From Tuctoria greenei (lineage: Eukaryota; Streptophyta; Magnoliopsida; Poales; Poaceae): 64,000 nucleotides of DNA. This document shows positions 23,301-34,669 of this stretch, in pieces. Each line of letters opens with the position of its first letter. Positions within the stretch are counted from its first letter, which is position 1. Where the stretch lies: positions 77,643,751 to 77,707,750 of the forward strand of contig JAYESD010000001.1 in assembly GCA_036927565.1 (NCBI GenBank), read 5' to 3'. Under the pieces are notes generated by a model, which saw only the letters and a list, made by a program, of their open reading frames with translations, had not been told where the DNA came from and ran no database searches. Both the position numbers and the translations under genes were made by a program.

Positions 23301-24270
23301 TCTGTCACTCAACGGATTGCTTCTGAGGCTTCTGTTGTATTGGTCAAGTATTGTGGTAGATCTTGAGATGGTGCTTGATCAACTCTTTGGGGATCGCAGG
23401 CATCTATTACGGCTGCTAGAAAAACATGTTGACATCGGCCTGGAGAAAGGCAACGAGCATGTGTTCCTATTTGCTGTCTAAACTCCATGTTATGAGTGTG
23501 GTCTGGACAGCTTCAGAGCCGACCTGGACGACCTTGATGGGGACATTGTTGCTGCCAAAAGGCTGCACACGGGGTGCTGTGGTTGAGCTGTGTTGATGCG
23601 AGCTCAGGGTCGACCGACTTGTTCCAGCGCCGCCAAGGGCTGAAGCTGGGTGGCTGCAAGCACTTGGAGCTTCTCCAAGGCCAACACTGCAGCGGTGCGG
23701 TCCCTGCGGATGTTGAAGACGCTGGTGGGAGTTGGCATCTTCATGACAAGGTACATGTAGTGGGCTACAACCATGAATTGATACACGGCTGGCCTGCCGA
23801 TGATGGCATTGAAGGGGACGCTGACATCCGCGACATTGGACATGATGTTCTCTGCCCTGAAATTCTCGGGTGTCCCGAAAGTCACTCGAAGGTGGATGTT
23901 GCTGTACGGGGTGACATACCCCAGATCCACCCACGAGAATGGGTTCGAGGCGTTGAGCTTGGACATGGGGATCTGCAGCTTCTTGAAGGCTGCACGACTG
24001 ATGAGGTTGAGGCCGACCTCGTCATCGATCAAGACGTGGTAGAGCTTGAAGTTGGTGATGGTTGAGGCAACGAGGAGTGGTATTAGCCCGGATCCTTCCA
24101 TGTTCTTGGGGAAATCAGAGGTGTCGAAGATGATCGGTGTTCCCATCCACTTGTGATGTGGCCCGGGCTGGGCGTAGGAGCTATGGAGGCCACCACCCGA
24201 CGTAGGGTCTTGACCGCGTTCCGGGACATGGGGTCCAGGACCCCCGTAGATGACGTGGAACATCTTGCAG
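20332..24270 (-). pseudogene. pol: Element A pol remnant: protease, RT, RNase H, integrase
   Basis: Protease is at 24,263-23,604, with a degenerate active site LIDDEVGLNLIS. RT is at about 23,300-22,600: FIREVHHPRWLANP, CIDYTSLNKACPKDPF and LLCLLDAYFGF are readable; the catalytic region is VEVYIGDIV, with GD in place of the usual DD. The first RNase H holds a long low-complexity insertion at about 22,160-22,420. The second part, with RPIYFISKVLHDAKTRY, is at 22,140-21,800. Integrase is at 20,992-20,332: HASSRKLVDKALWHG, CQFHAKQIHTPAQ, ELDILGPFP, and a DDE second motif read as NNETQF instead of DNGTQF. Several catalytic residues are lost and frames change repeatedly, so no function remains. 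Confidence 0.85.
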
Positions 24271-26249
24271 CGCTCGTTTTTGCTACTGGAGCCGGAGTAC
24301 CTATTGTGGTTGACAGCCTTGACGGCTCGTTGGGCCTCCTAGTACTCCATCTCCTTCTCCTCGTCAACCTAGGGGTTGAACTTCTACTTGCTCTCCTGCT
24401 GGCGGAAGGGCACGCCATCGGGGTGCTGCTCTGCTTGCTCACGGTATCGCTCTGTGAGCTTCTTGATCTCCCAACACTCACTAGCATTGTGGCCACTAGT
24501 TTTGTGTACCGGACACTGCTCGCTGCCATCGCCACCGCCTGACGACTGCCACAGGCGCTTGTCGGGGCATGGCCCCTGGGTCCACCGACCAGTCCTGCTG
24601 CAGCGACAATGGCCCCGATCAATGGACTATCCTTGCCACTGGCCTTGCTCTTGTTCTTCTTGCCGCTCCCTTGGGGAGCAGCGCCAGCGGAAAGCTGGCC
24701 TGCCTTTCCCACCTCATAGGCGGGTTGAGTGCCAGTCAAAGCCTTCAGCAGCCCTGGTGAACTTATTGGTGATGGAGAAGAGCTCGAAGACATCTTGCAT
24801 GTTGTGCAGGGCTAGCTTCTCGAGCATCTTCCTCTCTCGTACACCCTGGTGGAATGAAACTATGACAGAAGCATAATAGGATTGGGGGATGGTGTTGCCT
24901 ACCTGGGAGAACCACTGGATAAATGACCGCAGCGTCTCACTGGAACGCTATCGCACAACATCAAGGTTGAGCTCGGTGTTAGGAGGCGCGAAGGAGCTGC
25001 TGAAGTTCATCGTGAACTGCTGATAGAGCTCCGGCCAGAAGGTTATGGACCCTTAGGGCAGGTTCATGAGCCAGACCGGGCTGGACCGATCAGGGCAACA
25101 TGGAAGTAGTTGGCTATGATGACCTCATCCCCCTGTGGCTAGGAGGGAGGTCGTGTAGATCTGCAGGAATCGGGCGGGGTTGGCGCTCCCGTCGTACATC
25201 TCCGGCAAGTGTGGCCAGAATATGCATGGCCATGCCACAATGCGAAGGTGTGGATCCAGGGCTGTACATCCTCCTATGGCCCTTGCCAGAGCTTGGTGCA
25301 GTGCAGTGTACACCTGAGGCATAGGGTTCGCCGCATACGCCTAAGGTGCTGGTTGCACTATGTATGGCGGAGGCGCACGCTGCGAGACGTACTGCTGCAG
25401 TGTGTGCTGCGCAGCGTACGCTGATACGCATGTTGTGCAGTGTACTTCTGGTGCACAGGTTGTGTGGCATCCTGCTGAGGTACTTTCTGCATGGCATACG
25501 GCTGATGCGCGTGCCGCAAGGCGTACGGCTGATGTGCATGCTGTACAGCGTACCGCCAAGGGCGATCTGCGTAGAGTACTCCGATGGTGCAGACCGTGCA
25601 AGGTTTACCTGGGTTGCAAGCTGCTCAAGGTACACGTCCAGCGCACCTTGTGCAGCATACGTCTGAGGCACATGTGGTGCAGGGTTCGCATGAGGCGCAA
25701 CCTGCACGGCAGATTCCTGGGGTTCTACTCCTTGAGCGCTGTAGTAAGCCTCCAGGTTGCACCGTTTCTCCCGTGGCCGCTCAATAGATATGACAACCTC
25801 ATTTGCAGCCCAACAGCGGTCGAGCTCGGCCCTGAGGTCTGCCATGGAGGGCCTGGTGGAGCGGTAGTCGGTCGTGTGTGTCTGTCGATCGTCGGTGTGC
25901 GCGACAGCGGCACATGTTGCATCCTTCGCTGGGGCATGTTGATGGCGGCAACAACGAGATGGTCGACGTCGTTGATCCACTGCCGCGCAGGTCCCTGATG
26001 TGCATTCATAGCAGGTGGGTTGTGGAGGAGAGCACGCGCTGCACCCAGCGTGCTCGCCGGACTTGCAGCCGGTGTGACCATTGATGCCAATGGAGCGGGC
26101 GTCTGTCGTGAAGCGCCGGCCTGACCGGCCGCAACTATACGGGGGCGCGAGGGACCATACCGTCCTTTGGAGCGAGAGGTGGCCTCATCCTCGCCCGCCG
26201 TGATGCGATGACCTCCGGAAGTTCCAACCAAAGGCCTGATATTCACCAT
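24271..26249 (-). pseudogene. gag: Element A gag remnant
   Basis: The start ATG at 26,249 is supported by similarity to the gag start of F. The first 174 codons (to 25,725) are open and contain QWINDVDHLVVAAINMPQ and the family phrase AARALLHNPP. After that the frame is broken many times. Around 25,300-25,650 there is a degenerate tandem repeat of about 27 bases encoding Ala/Val/Tyr/Gln-rich units; F has a similar Pro/Tyr/Ala-rich stretch at 58,830-58,970. The C-terminal half can be followed only in fragments. Confidence 0.75.
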
Positions 26250-26534
26250 GACGTAGTGGTGTGAACCTCTCAGAGGAAAAGCCGCCTACATAACGCGCCA
26301 AATGTCAAAGTGTAGCAACATCACTTCCCTCGATCCTGCTATGGAGCAGCCCAAGGAGGTTCTTTTTTTTGGAGGGGCTGGTCCCCAATGAGCTCATGTG
26401 TATGGGGGAGATGGTAAACTTGGGGATTTTACGTGGTTCGTGCTGCCAGAGCGTAACACCCTACTTCCATGGTGGGGGGGCGGGGGGATTTGAGAAAGTG
26501 TGTGTGAAGATGTCTAAGTCGATGGCTGTTTGGT

Positions 26535-26544
26535 CCTTTTATAG
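26535..26544 (-). promoter_or_regulatory. TATA box of element A LTR
   Basis: CTATAAAAGG on the minus strand, in the same context as in the LTRs of C and F. Confidence 0.7.
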
Positions 26545-27330
26545 TTCAAAGCTGGGCAGTCTTATAAGTGGGGCCCGAGGCCCGAGAGGTGGCCACGAGG
26601 AAATACTAACCCTACAAAGGACCATGGCTTGAAGACTCGCCATCTTGCCGTGCCAGTCGCAGGTGGCTAGGCATAATCATTCATGATGGCAAGGAATGTA
26701 TTGTCTGTCGTATCGCTAGAAGCTACCAGTGTGCAACGTGGGGTAGCACTACGGTGCCTTCACAGTGATTTGATTGAGCACAGTGGCACGTGACAGGAGT
26801 GTTCGCTGCACTCAAGCACCTGGGGAAGACGCATGCCTTCGATGTGCAACTCGAACACGGCACCCCGCTCTCAACTCCTGCAACCTACCGCCCAAAGTGG
26901 GGGATAGGACACACGGCAACACTGGAGTCTGCCTTCGCGGGAGAGGCAGGGTCATGTGCTGAAGGCCACATGGCAGTCCCTAAGCCCACCTCTGTGAGAG
27001 AGGTGAGGCTCGCCCCTACTAGGCATGCGGCGGCTTTGGAGCCCGCCTTTACATGGGAGGGCAGGCTGGAGCCCCGGGGCACATGGTAGCACCAGAGTTC
27101 GCCCGTGGAGAGAAGCGGGGTCGCTTGCCACCGAACACGTGGTGACCCGAGAGCCCACCTCCGCGGGAAGGAGTGATCCCGAGCCGAGGAACATGTGGCA
27201 GCATCGGGGCCCGTCCTTAAGGAAGGACGGAATTCGGGTCTGCTGGATACGTAGTGCCTCCGCAGCCTGCCTCAGCAGAGAGGTAGGGTCCTTGGACGAT
27301 TTCTTCCAGCGCGCGGGAGTACCCGGCATT

Positions 27331-27335
27331 GAGGG
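27331..27335. repeat. Target-site duplication of element E, left copy
   Basis: GAGGG, repeated exactly at 43,286-43,290 on the other side of E. Confidence 0.95.
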
Positions 27336-30300
27336 TGTAAAACCCCACTTTTATGGCATGTTAAGTTCATATGGGTTTTGTGATCAACTATTTTGGATCT
27401 CCAATATAATGGTACACATGAACTATGCCATCCAAAACTTATCTTGCACTCTTTGTTAGATTCTTTTATCATAGGTATTGGACTTCACCATGAATCCAAA
27501 TTATATTCTATTCACCTTTTAAGAATAAGAATTTTTAGATAAGGATTAGTAAGCAATGCACAATGAAGCCCTAATAAGCTCTAAACCAAATATTCAAATT
27601 AAGGGCTCTAAATTTTTCCATGAACTCCCAAATTCCTCAAATAGCATGCTTACAAAGTTCCAAAATTTTAGAAACTCATCTACTATTTTTATTGAGGTGC
27701 GTAGCAAATTTGAATCAAATTCAAATCTGAATTTTTAATTCTTCTCCAACTTCTTTAAACATAAGAATTGAATTCACCATTGTGTTAAGAATAATTCATT
27801 TGCCATCTCCACAAAATTTCATGATTTTTGGAGTTGATCTTCTATTTTTAAATGAATTAGTAACTGAGCTGTGGGGAGAATCACTGGACAGTGGGCCCCA
27901 CATGTCAGCTCCCCTTTTAAACGGATCAGCTCAACCCCGACACCTCTGCACCGCCGCGCCCCCGCTCGACACCGCGCGCGCATGCAGCTCCAGCGAGCTG
28001 CCTGCCTGCTCGCCGCGGCTCTATAAAAGGCCGGCCGAAGCCCCCTTTAATCCTCATCCCCGATCACAGCTCCACTGCCTCGCCATTTTTCTTCCGCCGC
28101 GCGCCATCGCCGCCGCTCGCCACTGCTCCGCGGCGTGCCGCCGTTCCACGCCGTTTCAAGCCTAGCTCCAAAGAGCAAAAAGGTGCGCCTGATCAAACTC
28201 TAGCTCGTGGTACAAACCATTTCCCTTATCGTTGAAGCCTGAGCAAGATATTGTTCGTTTCCTCTACGGCCGAGGGTAGATAGCTAGCTATGATTTCATG
28301 TCAAATTCCTTTTCGGCAAGCAATCATCCTTTGCAATTACTTAGAGATAGTTTCTATAGGCCCTAGCGATCCTGTCTGAGCAAAAACCTTTAAGGATCGT
28401 CAAGCAACGGCTCTGAATTTCGAGTTTTGCTCGCCGCCGGTGAGAAAACCTCGGTTCACCGTCGAACTCATGATTCCCGGCAACTCACTCCCCTTCTGCG
28501 CCCATATCCATGAACTCCATCATCCCAGAAAGGTTTTGGAGCAATTCCCGAGTGATTTGAGCTACTCTATAGAGAGCTCTAGGTTGCCCGAGCGCTCATC
28601 GCCGCCACCGCCGTCGCACGACCTTTTCCGGCGAGTTTCAAGACCCACTGACCTCACCACCGTGCTCAGCGACCCCAAAAACCCCCAGGCGGCAAGTTTC
28701 CGCGATTCTGGTGCGTTGGATTGGCCGGCGGCGAGGCTCGCCGGAGAGCACCGCCGCGGGAACCCCGCGCGCCGCCCGCGTCGGGAGGTAGAAGACGACG
28801 CGGCGGGTCCCGCGTGTCAGCGGCGGTAAATCCCGTCGGATCAGGTGTGGCCACGGGATTTGCTGTGGCTACGCGGTGGGAATCTGTGGCCCCCATGTGG
28901 TTTAAATACTATTGGTTCATTTTAAAACAGTGGGGCCCACGAGTTAAATCAAATTAGGAAATTATTCCAGAATAGGCTCCAACTTAGAAAATCCATAACT
29001 TTCTGTAGAATACTCCAAAATTCTTCAAACAAATTTTGTTCGAAAGCTCTCGAGCTCTAGTTTCTGTCAATACCAATTAGGTTCTGTGAAACTCAGAGTT
29101 AAATTCTGTAGAAAATAATCTTTCCTAATGCAAATGAAATTTTTCCAGACAAGATATCCACAGAAAAAATCCCCAAAATTCACATAAAATTTATTATCCT
29201 ATTCTTGATTATCAGGAAAAATTTGGGAGCCATAGCACCTGTTTAACTCTCTGTATAATTCAATTTCCTTTTTCAGCTATTAAATTTTCACAGCTATTAG
29301 GTTGCTTTAGTAGATCCCAAAATTTTACTGAGTCTTCCTTTAGTCATACCCTAGCCCCTGTTAAAGTCTTAGATTTAATTAACCTACTATGCCAGTCCTA
29401 AATCAGTTACAAACTAAATATTGAATTAATATCTAGAAACTCAATTATAAAGTAAGTTCAGAAATTCTTGCCGAATTAGAAATACAATAACTCCTTCCCC
29501 ACAGCTTAGAAAATTTTGAAGCAAATTTTGCTAAGACCAGAACCACTCCCTCCATCTTGATTATCAACTGTTAGCTAGGTTCAAGCTACAGTTTCCTCTC
29601 GGAAATTTTTGGAAGTTGATCTGCTTGCCATACTTTCGGAGACCACAATCTGCTATGATCATCTCCTGTTCTTTGCAAGAGCTTTGATCATATTCCCTAG
29701 TATCTACCATCGAAGTTCCAAAGCCAATCAAGATCCCTGTCATATAGTGATCACCATGAATTAATTTATGGTCTTAAAATAAATAAATTTCAAAGTCATT
29801 TATATATCCATGTTATCTGCATATCGTATAGTGACCGAAGTCGAGGAGGAGCCAGAAGCCTTGGAAGAGAACCTTCCAATTTTTAACTCAGAACCTGACC
29901 TGCAACAAGGCAAGCCCCGGTTTGCATTTAAGTCGTTTATAAACTTTTGCTTTATCACAATGATGAGTAGTATATGAATTGTGCATTACGTCTAGGGTGA
30001 ATGATACTCCACTTGCATGACCAAAAATCCCAGGGGTTTATTTGGCACGAGTTACAGTTTGACCTGTAGTAACTGCTTTGCTAATGCATAGGAGATCCGG
30101 TAGAAGTCGAGTAGTTGGAATCTACTCGCGAGAGATGTATCTCACAGGATTGGTTGAATGGAAAATGGCTTAATATAATGAAATTGAGACCGGGCAGGGA
30201 ATGGCTAGGAAGCGGCGAGAAGTGAGTCTCGGTCGCATAGCTCTGCCTGTGTCGATTAAGGCCCGCGTCGTGTGCGGCCCCTTCGGACAAGCTTGAATTG

Positions 30301-31366
30301 TACCGGCAATATAATGGACATATGGAATCCAATAAACTGATGTAACTTGATAACTGGGATGTTGAGACCCATTAACTCACCATCGATAGGGGTGGGTTGA
30401 GGACAGTAAGGTGTAAATCGGTCGGCGGACACATGAGGTGTTCCGTGCGGAGACCTTCTGTTTGCGGAGGTGAGACGGGCTCAGCATTTGAGTTTCTTGT
30501 GAAAGGTGGCCATATACGCCTAGTACTGAAGTGTTATGTAGGTACAGGTGTGCTCGCTGACACTTCCGAACGACGTATGTGTCGTGTTGTCCGGGTGTGT
30601 CTTGATTGCAATCACTGTCCCTCGCAGTAATAGAGTACCGCTTGTTCACTGAGCGGTGACGTAGTAAATACTAAAGAAGTCAGGAAAGTCAGATGATATT
30701 GAATTATATTTACTTTGCAACTTTGTTTGGTTTAGAGATAGTATAACTAAAGATTTACAATTTCCCCATACTTTAGCTGTAATAGCATTATGTGCTTTGG
30801 GCATGTCATATCATCGGTAAAGCGTTTCTTGTTTGATTGTGGAGCCCATGATGTGCCGTGCTCAGGGAATGTCATTTGCTACTTAAAACTTGGTTATAAG
30901 GATCCACTTGTAGGCGAGTTATTTATGCTATTCCTTACCTATGTTTAGTGTCCCCATGCATCTGTCTAGTGAGACGGTTAAGTCTTGCTGAGCCTTAAGC
31001 TCACGTTTGCAGTTAACGAGTTTTTGCAGGTTACCCTTTTGAGAATGGGTTTGACGATGAGGCAACACCCCCTCCAGGGTGTACAGCCGAGTGGGAACCC
31101 TGCACGCCGCCATAGTTTGAGTGTTGCTAGTGCAAAGTATCCCTGGCATGGAAAACTTTGCTTTTTGCATAGCTAGTGCTGAGAGCGTAGCTATGGTATG
31201 TATATATTTCTTTACATCCGCTAGTATTGTGAAAACTTCCGCTGTGTAGTAAATAAAAGACTTGGTATTGTACATTATTCTGGTTCTATTCTTGTAAACT
31301 GTTGGGTGTCGCATCGCACGACACCACCCAATGAGATCCTCGGATGTGTGGACCCCGGTCCCCACA
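27336..31366 (+). repeat. 5' LTR of element E
   Basis: 4,031 bp, TGTAAAACCCC to CCGGTCCCCACA. A TATA box at 28,022-28,029 puts the likely RNA start about 0.7 kb in, so U3 is short and R plus U5 is about 3.3 kb, unusually long. The segment 27,900-28,170 is GC-rich. Small ORFs here recur in the 3' LTR and are not treated as genes. Confidence 0.95.
28022..28029 (+). promoter_or_regulatory. TATA box of element E 5' LTR
   Basis: TATAAAAG within GGCTCTATAAAAGGCCGGCC, in a GC-rich promoter region. The copy in the 3' LTR is at 39,941-39,948. Confidence 0.8.
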
Positions 31367-31370
31367 GACA

Positions 31371-31382
31371 TGGTATCAGAGC
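31371..31382 (+). other. Primer-binding site of element E
   Basis: TGGTATCAGAGC, four bases after the LTR end. It is the standard complement of the 3' end of initiator-methionine tRNA. Confidence 0.92.
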
Positions 31383-33333
31383 TTCGTTGGGAACAGTGTA
31401 CCGGAAAAGAACTTATTTTCAAAAATTAGGAACTTGAGTGAGGAATTAGTTATATGCCGTTATAAGGAGTATTATTAGTATAAGATATAAAGGTGGTAAA
31501 CTAACTATGTGTTATTATATTCTGTAACGACGCTCCGACATCAGGTAAGAGGTAAGGTACGCCACCGAGAGCGGATCAATCTCGGTAAGCTCAGCATACG
31601 AGAGGTGGTATGTGAAATTTCCGTGGCTTGGCACGGAAAGTCAATATGAGTCTTTGAAACATTCCATGTTTCTAAAGAACATATGACACGCGGTACCCCA
31701 GCGTGACACAAAGTTAGAGGGAAACCCCGTCGGGTGGTATGTAACCCGATAGTGTGTTCTCATATCTATGAGAACATGCGAACACGTATGCCCGAGCGTG
31801 TATAAGCCGGATCGTACGGGAGTCTTTGCTGTACAGACGTATTTACAGCCATGTACCTCGAGACATGGCCTCGCTCGAGGACGACTCACGCCAGAGTCGT
31901 ATGCATTTACTTTTAGTTATATATTATTGTGACTGCCTGCCATGTTTCCCCGTGCCGCCCTTGAAGTGCGAAGGTGTGAAAGGGGATTGTTTGTCTTCTG
32001 CAGGTAACCTAACCCCGGTAGCAACCCGTGTAGAAGCCGTTTGCGAGGGAACGATATAGGAACCACCTATAGACGTAACCGGATGTACCGGATAGAATTT
32101 CCTTTCGTGAGGCACGTAGTACCGTCAGTATCAAACATGATACTAGACCCTCCCCACCGACAGAATGGTTGCATTGTGTTTTGAGAAAGTCCGACTATCA
32201 GATACTGATAATTTCGGGCTCGACTTGATAAGGTGGATAGAACCAAGATTCTTGTTTTCTGGCAGAAGTAGCTCAACTTCGCCAGGTTGTAATCTTGGTT
32301 AGCACTTAGATATCATGAGAGTATCCTACATGGATGGAAAGCTCGTGAAGGTCTCTCCAACTTTTCCGTTGACCATAAAGACAGAAAAGCTTGTTAATCT
32401 GTTGAAAACTGGGGTTTACTGTAATTACTCCATATGAACCCACCTTTGTACCGTTTCTGTATTCTTGCCATAACTCACTGTAGAAAAATCCCCTACCTTA
32501 TTGGGGTATATGTTTGAGAAGGGTAGGTGGAGATTCACGAGTTTGTTTTGGGGAGTCCTTCCTGATTTTAATTGGAGTTTAACCAAATTGGGAAGACAGC
32601 ACAGTAAACTGCATGACTGCTGATGCAAACCAGTCAGCTTTACTGTTGAGTTTGGATAATTATAACCCCTAATCCAGAACAGTGATATGGTTACGCATAT
32701 ACCTTTCTGGAAAGCTTAGGAAGTCATCTATCAACTTTATTTATCACTCCTGACCTAAATCTAGGTGTAGCTATGCCTAATTCCATTTGTCGCAAATTTG
32801 GTTCCTGCAGTCCAGAACTTGGAACAGTTTGCACATAATTGTGAATTAATGCATAATACCTTCATGACAAGGTTGTCGTGGTGGAACTTCATTAGTTCTG
32901 GATTGTTAACACGACGTTACTCAATGTTTATTTTGACACTACCTCAATATCTTATCATGATGAACCTGTATAGAATGTGGAGATAAGCCCATATACAGGG
33001 GAGGTTCTGTCAAAATTTTCAGAACCCTTGAGTCAACTTAAAACTGGTATAGATTGTTCATACTAGTTCAACAGTGGCTGTATGAGTACAATCTGGAAAG
33101 GTTTTGAAGTGTACTACAATTTTTGTATTCAACATAAAGTTTAGTTCGGACTTCTTCTGTATGAAACTTACGGGTTACTGCAGATAGGTCAGATAAACCA
33201 GAACTGTACTCATTTCCAGATTGCAGCTTTGACTGAACCAATTGATTATGGATATTTCTTTTTGTCCCACATCACCAATGATTGGGTCGAATACTTAAAC
33301 GGTGTATTGACATTCGGGTATATTTGTCCACAG
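31383..33333 (+). other. Long non-coding leader of element E
   Basis: Nearly 2 kb between the primer site and the extra ORF with no ORF of note on the plus strand. It ends in a splice-acceptor-like sequence, TATATTTGTCCACAG, directly before an ATG at 33,334. Together with the R/U5 region of the LTR, this makes an RNA leader of more than 5 kb upstream of the first element ORF. Confidence 0.6.
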
Positions 33334-34299
33334 ATGGCAGCACCAAGAATTCAGTTGCCTAATGGATGGGTGTTCTCAACATGCACCGGGCACGCCGGTT
33401 TTCCGGACGTGTTTGCACGGTTGCTCGGCCAGTTTGGCTATTTGGTGTTACCTAGCTATTGGGGCAAGAAGTTCCAGGAGGGCGGTATGTGGAGTTGCAC
33501 CATCTACGTCGATGTGCCTGCCGGTCCACCGCACCTCGGATGGGCTCCATACTCCATCAAGATCAAAGGATTGATATTAGAAGAAACATGGAGCTACGCC
33601 GCAAGTGTTGCCATAGGGAGGTTTTGCAAACTCCATTACCGTCATCTGGTGGGTACCCCGTATGAGTTCTTTCCAGTCAACGGCAGAGCTTCTGAGGCCT
33701 GGGCAACCCGCTTGCTTGCGGAGGTGGGAGAGCATGGCGAAACATCCGCAACAGCCTTAGCGATGTATGCAGCAGCCTCACATCGCGAAAAGGGTAATCA
33801 GCGGACATGCATAAAAGAATTGACAAACAATCTGAAGCAAGCCATGAAGCGAGCAAATCACTTTGAGTGGGCAAATGACGGGCTTAGGGATATGATGACT
33901 CCTCTTAATCATCGTTTGAACCTTAGGGAGAATCAATGGCATGACGCTGTTATGGATTTGGCCGCGTCTCGCCAGGAGACTCTAGAGAGAGATATTGATC
34001 TGGAGGCAAGCCTACTTTATGGGCACCAACGGGACACACAGTTGAACGTGGTGACTGCAGACAGGGATCAGTCCAGAGTAGAAGCTCAGAGCTGGAAGAC
34101 CAGCTGTGAACAGGCTCAGCAAGAGAATGAGGCCTGGGGGATGTTTATGATACAGACAGATTGGCAAGCTATGGCTGCCAAGAAGACGTTGATGTTGAAC
34201 GATGTATCAGCTTCTACTCCAGCACCCGTATCAGAGGTGCCTAGCCCTGAAGATGAAGAAGAAGAGGAAGACCCAGAGGAACTTGAATACGTCGAGTAG
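33334..34299 (+). CDS. Extra ORF upstream of gag in element E (ORF0-like)
   Basis: Intact ORF of 321 codons from ATG 33,334 (MAAPRIQLPNGW). The same frame is open back to 33,229, but I prefer the later ATG because it follows a CAG that resembles a 3' splice site. Residues 1 to about 115 look like a compact globular domain rich in Trp, Tyr and Gly (GHAGFPDVFARLLGQFGY, GGMWSCTIYVDVP, LGWAPYSIKIKG). Residues about 140-280 are charged and helix-prone, consistent with a coiled coil. The C-terminus is a run of Asp/Glu. An additional ORF before gag is known from rice RIRE3/RIRE8-type elements (from memory); its role is unknown. I recognise no enzymatic motif. The intact frame suggests recent selection on the element. 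Confidence 0.8.
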   Translation: MAAPRIQLPNGWVFSTCTGHAGFPDVFARLLGQFGYLVLPSYWGKKFQEGGMWSCTIYVDVPAGPPHLGWAPYSIKIKGLILEETWSYAASVAIGRFCKLHYRHLVGTPYEFFPVNGRASEAWATRLLAEVGEHGETSATALAMYAAASHREKGNQRTCIKELTNNLKQAMKRANHFEWANDGLRDMMTPLNHRLNLRENQWHDAVMDLAASRQETLERDIDLEASLLYGHQRDTQLNVVTADRDQSRVEAQSWKTSCEQAQQENEAWGMFMIQTDWQAMAAKKTLMLNDVSASTPAPVSEVPSPEDEEEEEDPEELEYVE

Positions 34300-34669
34300 A
34301 GCGCATTGAAGTTAGATGTGGTAGCACTTCCGCCAACACCGGGCGGCATATAGTTAAATGGTTGCTAGTGTTTCTCTTTTGTGACCATGTTTGTGTCATA
34401 TTAAGAGTAATGGTTGTGGTGTCTAGCTAATTAGATGAGTATGACATGTCAGGAAGGCCAAGTATGGTAGAGATGCATTTCCATAAAGGGGGTCCATCAT
34501 TTTGGGTTTACTACTGTAAACTTGGTCTTGAGATGATATATTTTGTATAAAGTTTGTGCTTTATCAATATATGTAAATGTTATGCATCGTCTATTATTGT
34601 CTACCGCATTTCTAAGGGAGGATAAACTTGAGGCAATGGGACTTACCGTGTTATTCATTATATTGCAGT
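34300..34669 (+). other. Spacer between extra ORF and gag of element E
   Basis: 370 bases without an ORF. It ends TTATATTGCAGT directly before the gag ATG at 34,670, again resembling a 3' splice site. Confidence 0.55.

Larger units (their letters stand above)
26303..27335 (-). repeat. 5' LTR of element A (main part)
   Basis: On the minus strand the LTR ends CTTTGACA at 26,303, followed by TTTGGCGCG, which resembles the primer region of F. The other end is cut at 27,335 by E; the remaining 8 bases are at 43,291-43,298. Joined, the LTR starts TGTTGGTACCC, matching the TGT..GTAYCC start of the C and F LTRs. A TATA box (CTATAAAAGG on the minus strand) is at 26,535-26,544. The U3 contains degenerate GC-rich units with CACGTG-like cores at about 26,780-27,250. 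Confidence 0.8.

Noticed and set aside
25300..25650. Short repeats resembling a CRISPR array
   Set aside because: They are a degenerate coding repeat in the gag remnant of A, without uniform repeats or unique spacers, and the DNA is from a plant.
28440..28829. ORFs of about 130 codons in the E LTR, repeated near 40,359
   Set aside because: Present identically in both LTRs, in GC-rich R/U5 sequence, with low-complexity products; best explained as chance ORFs.
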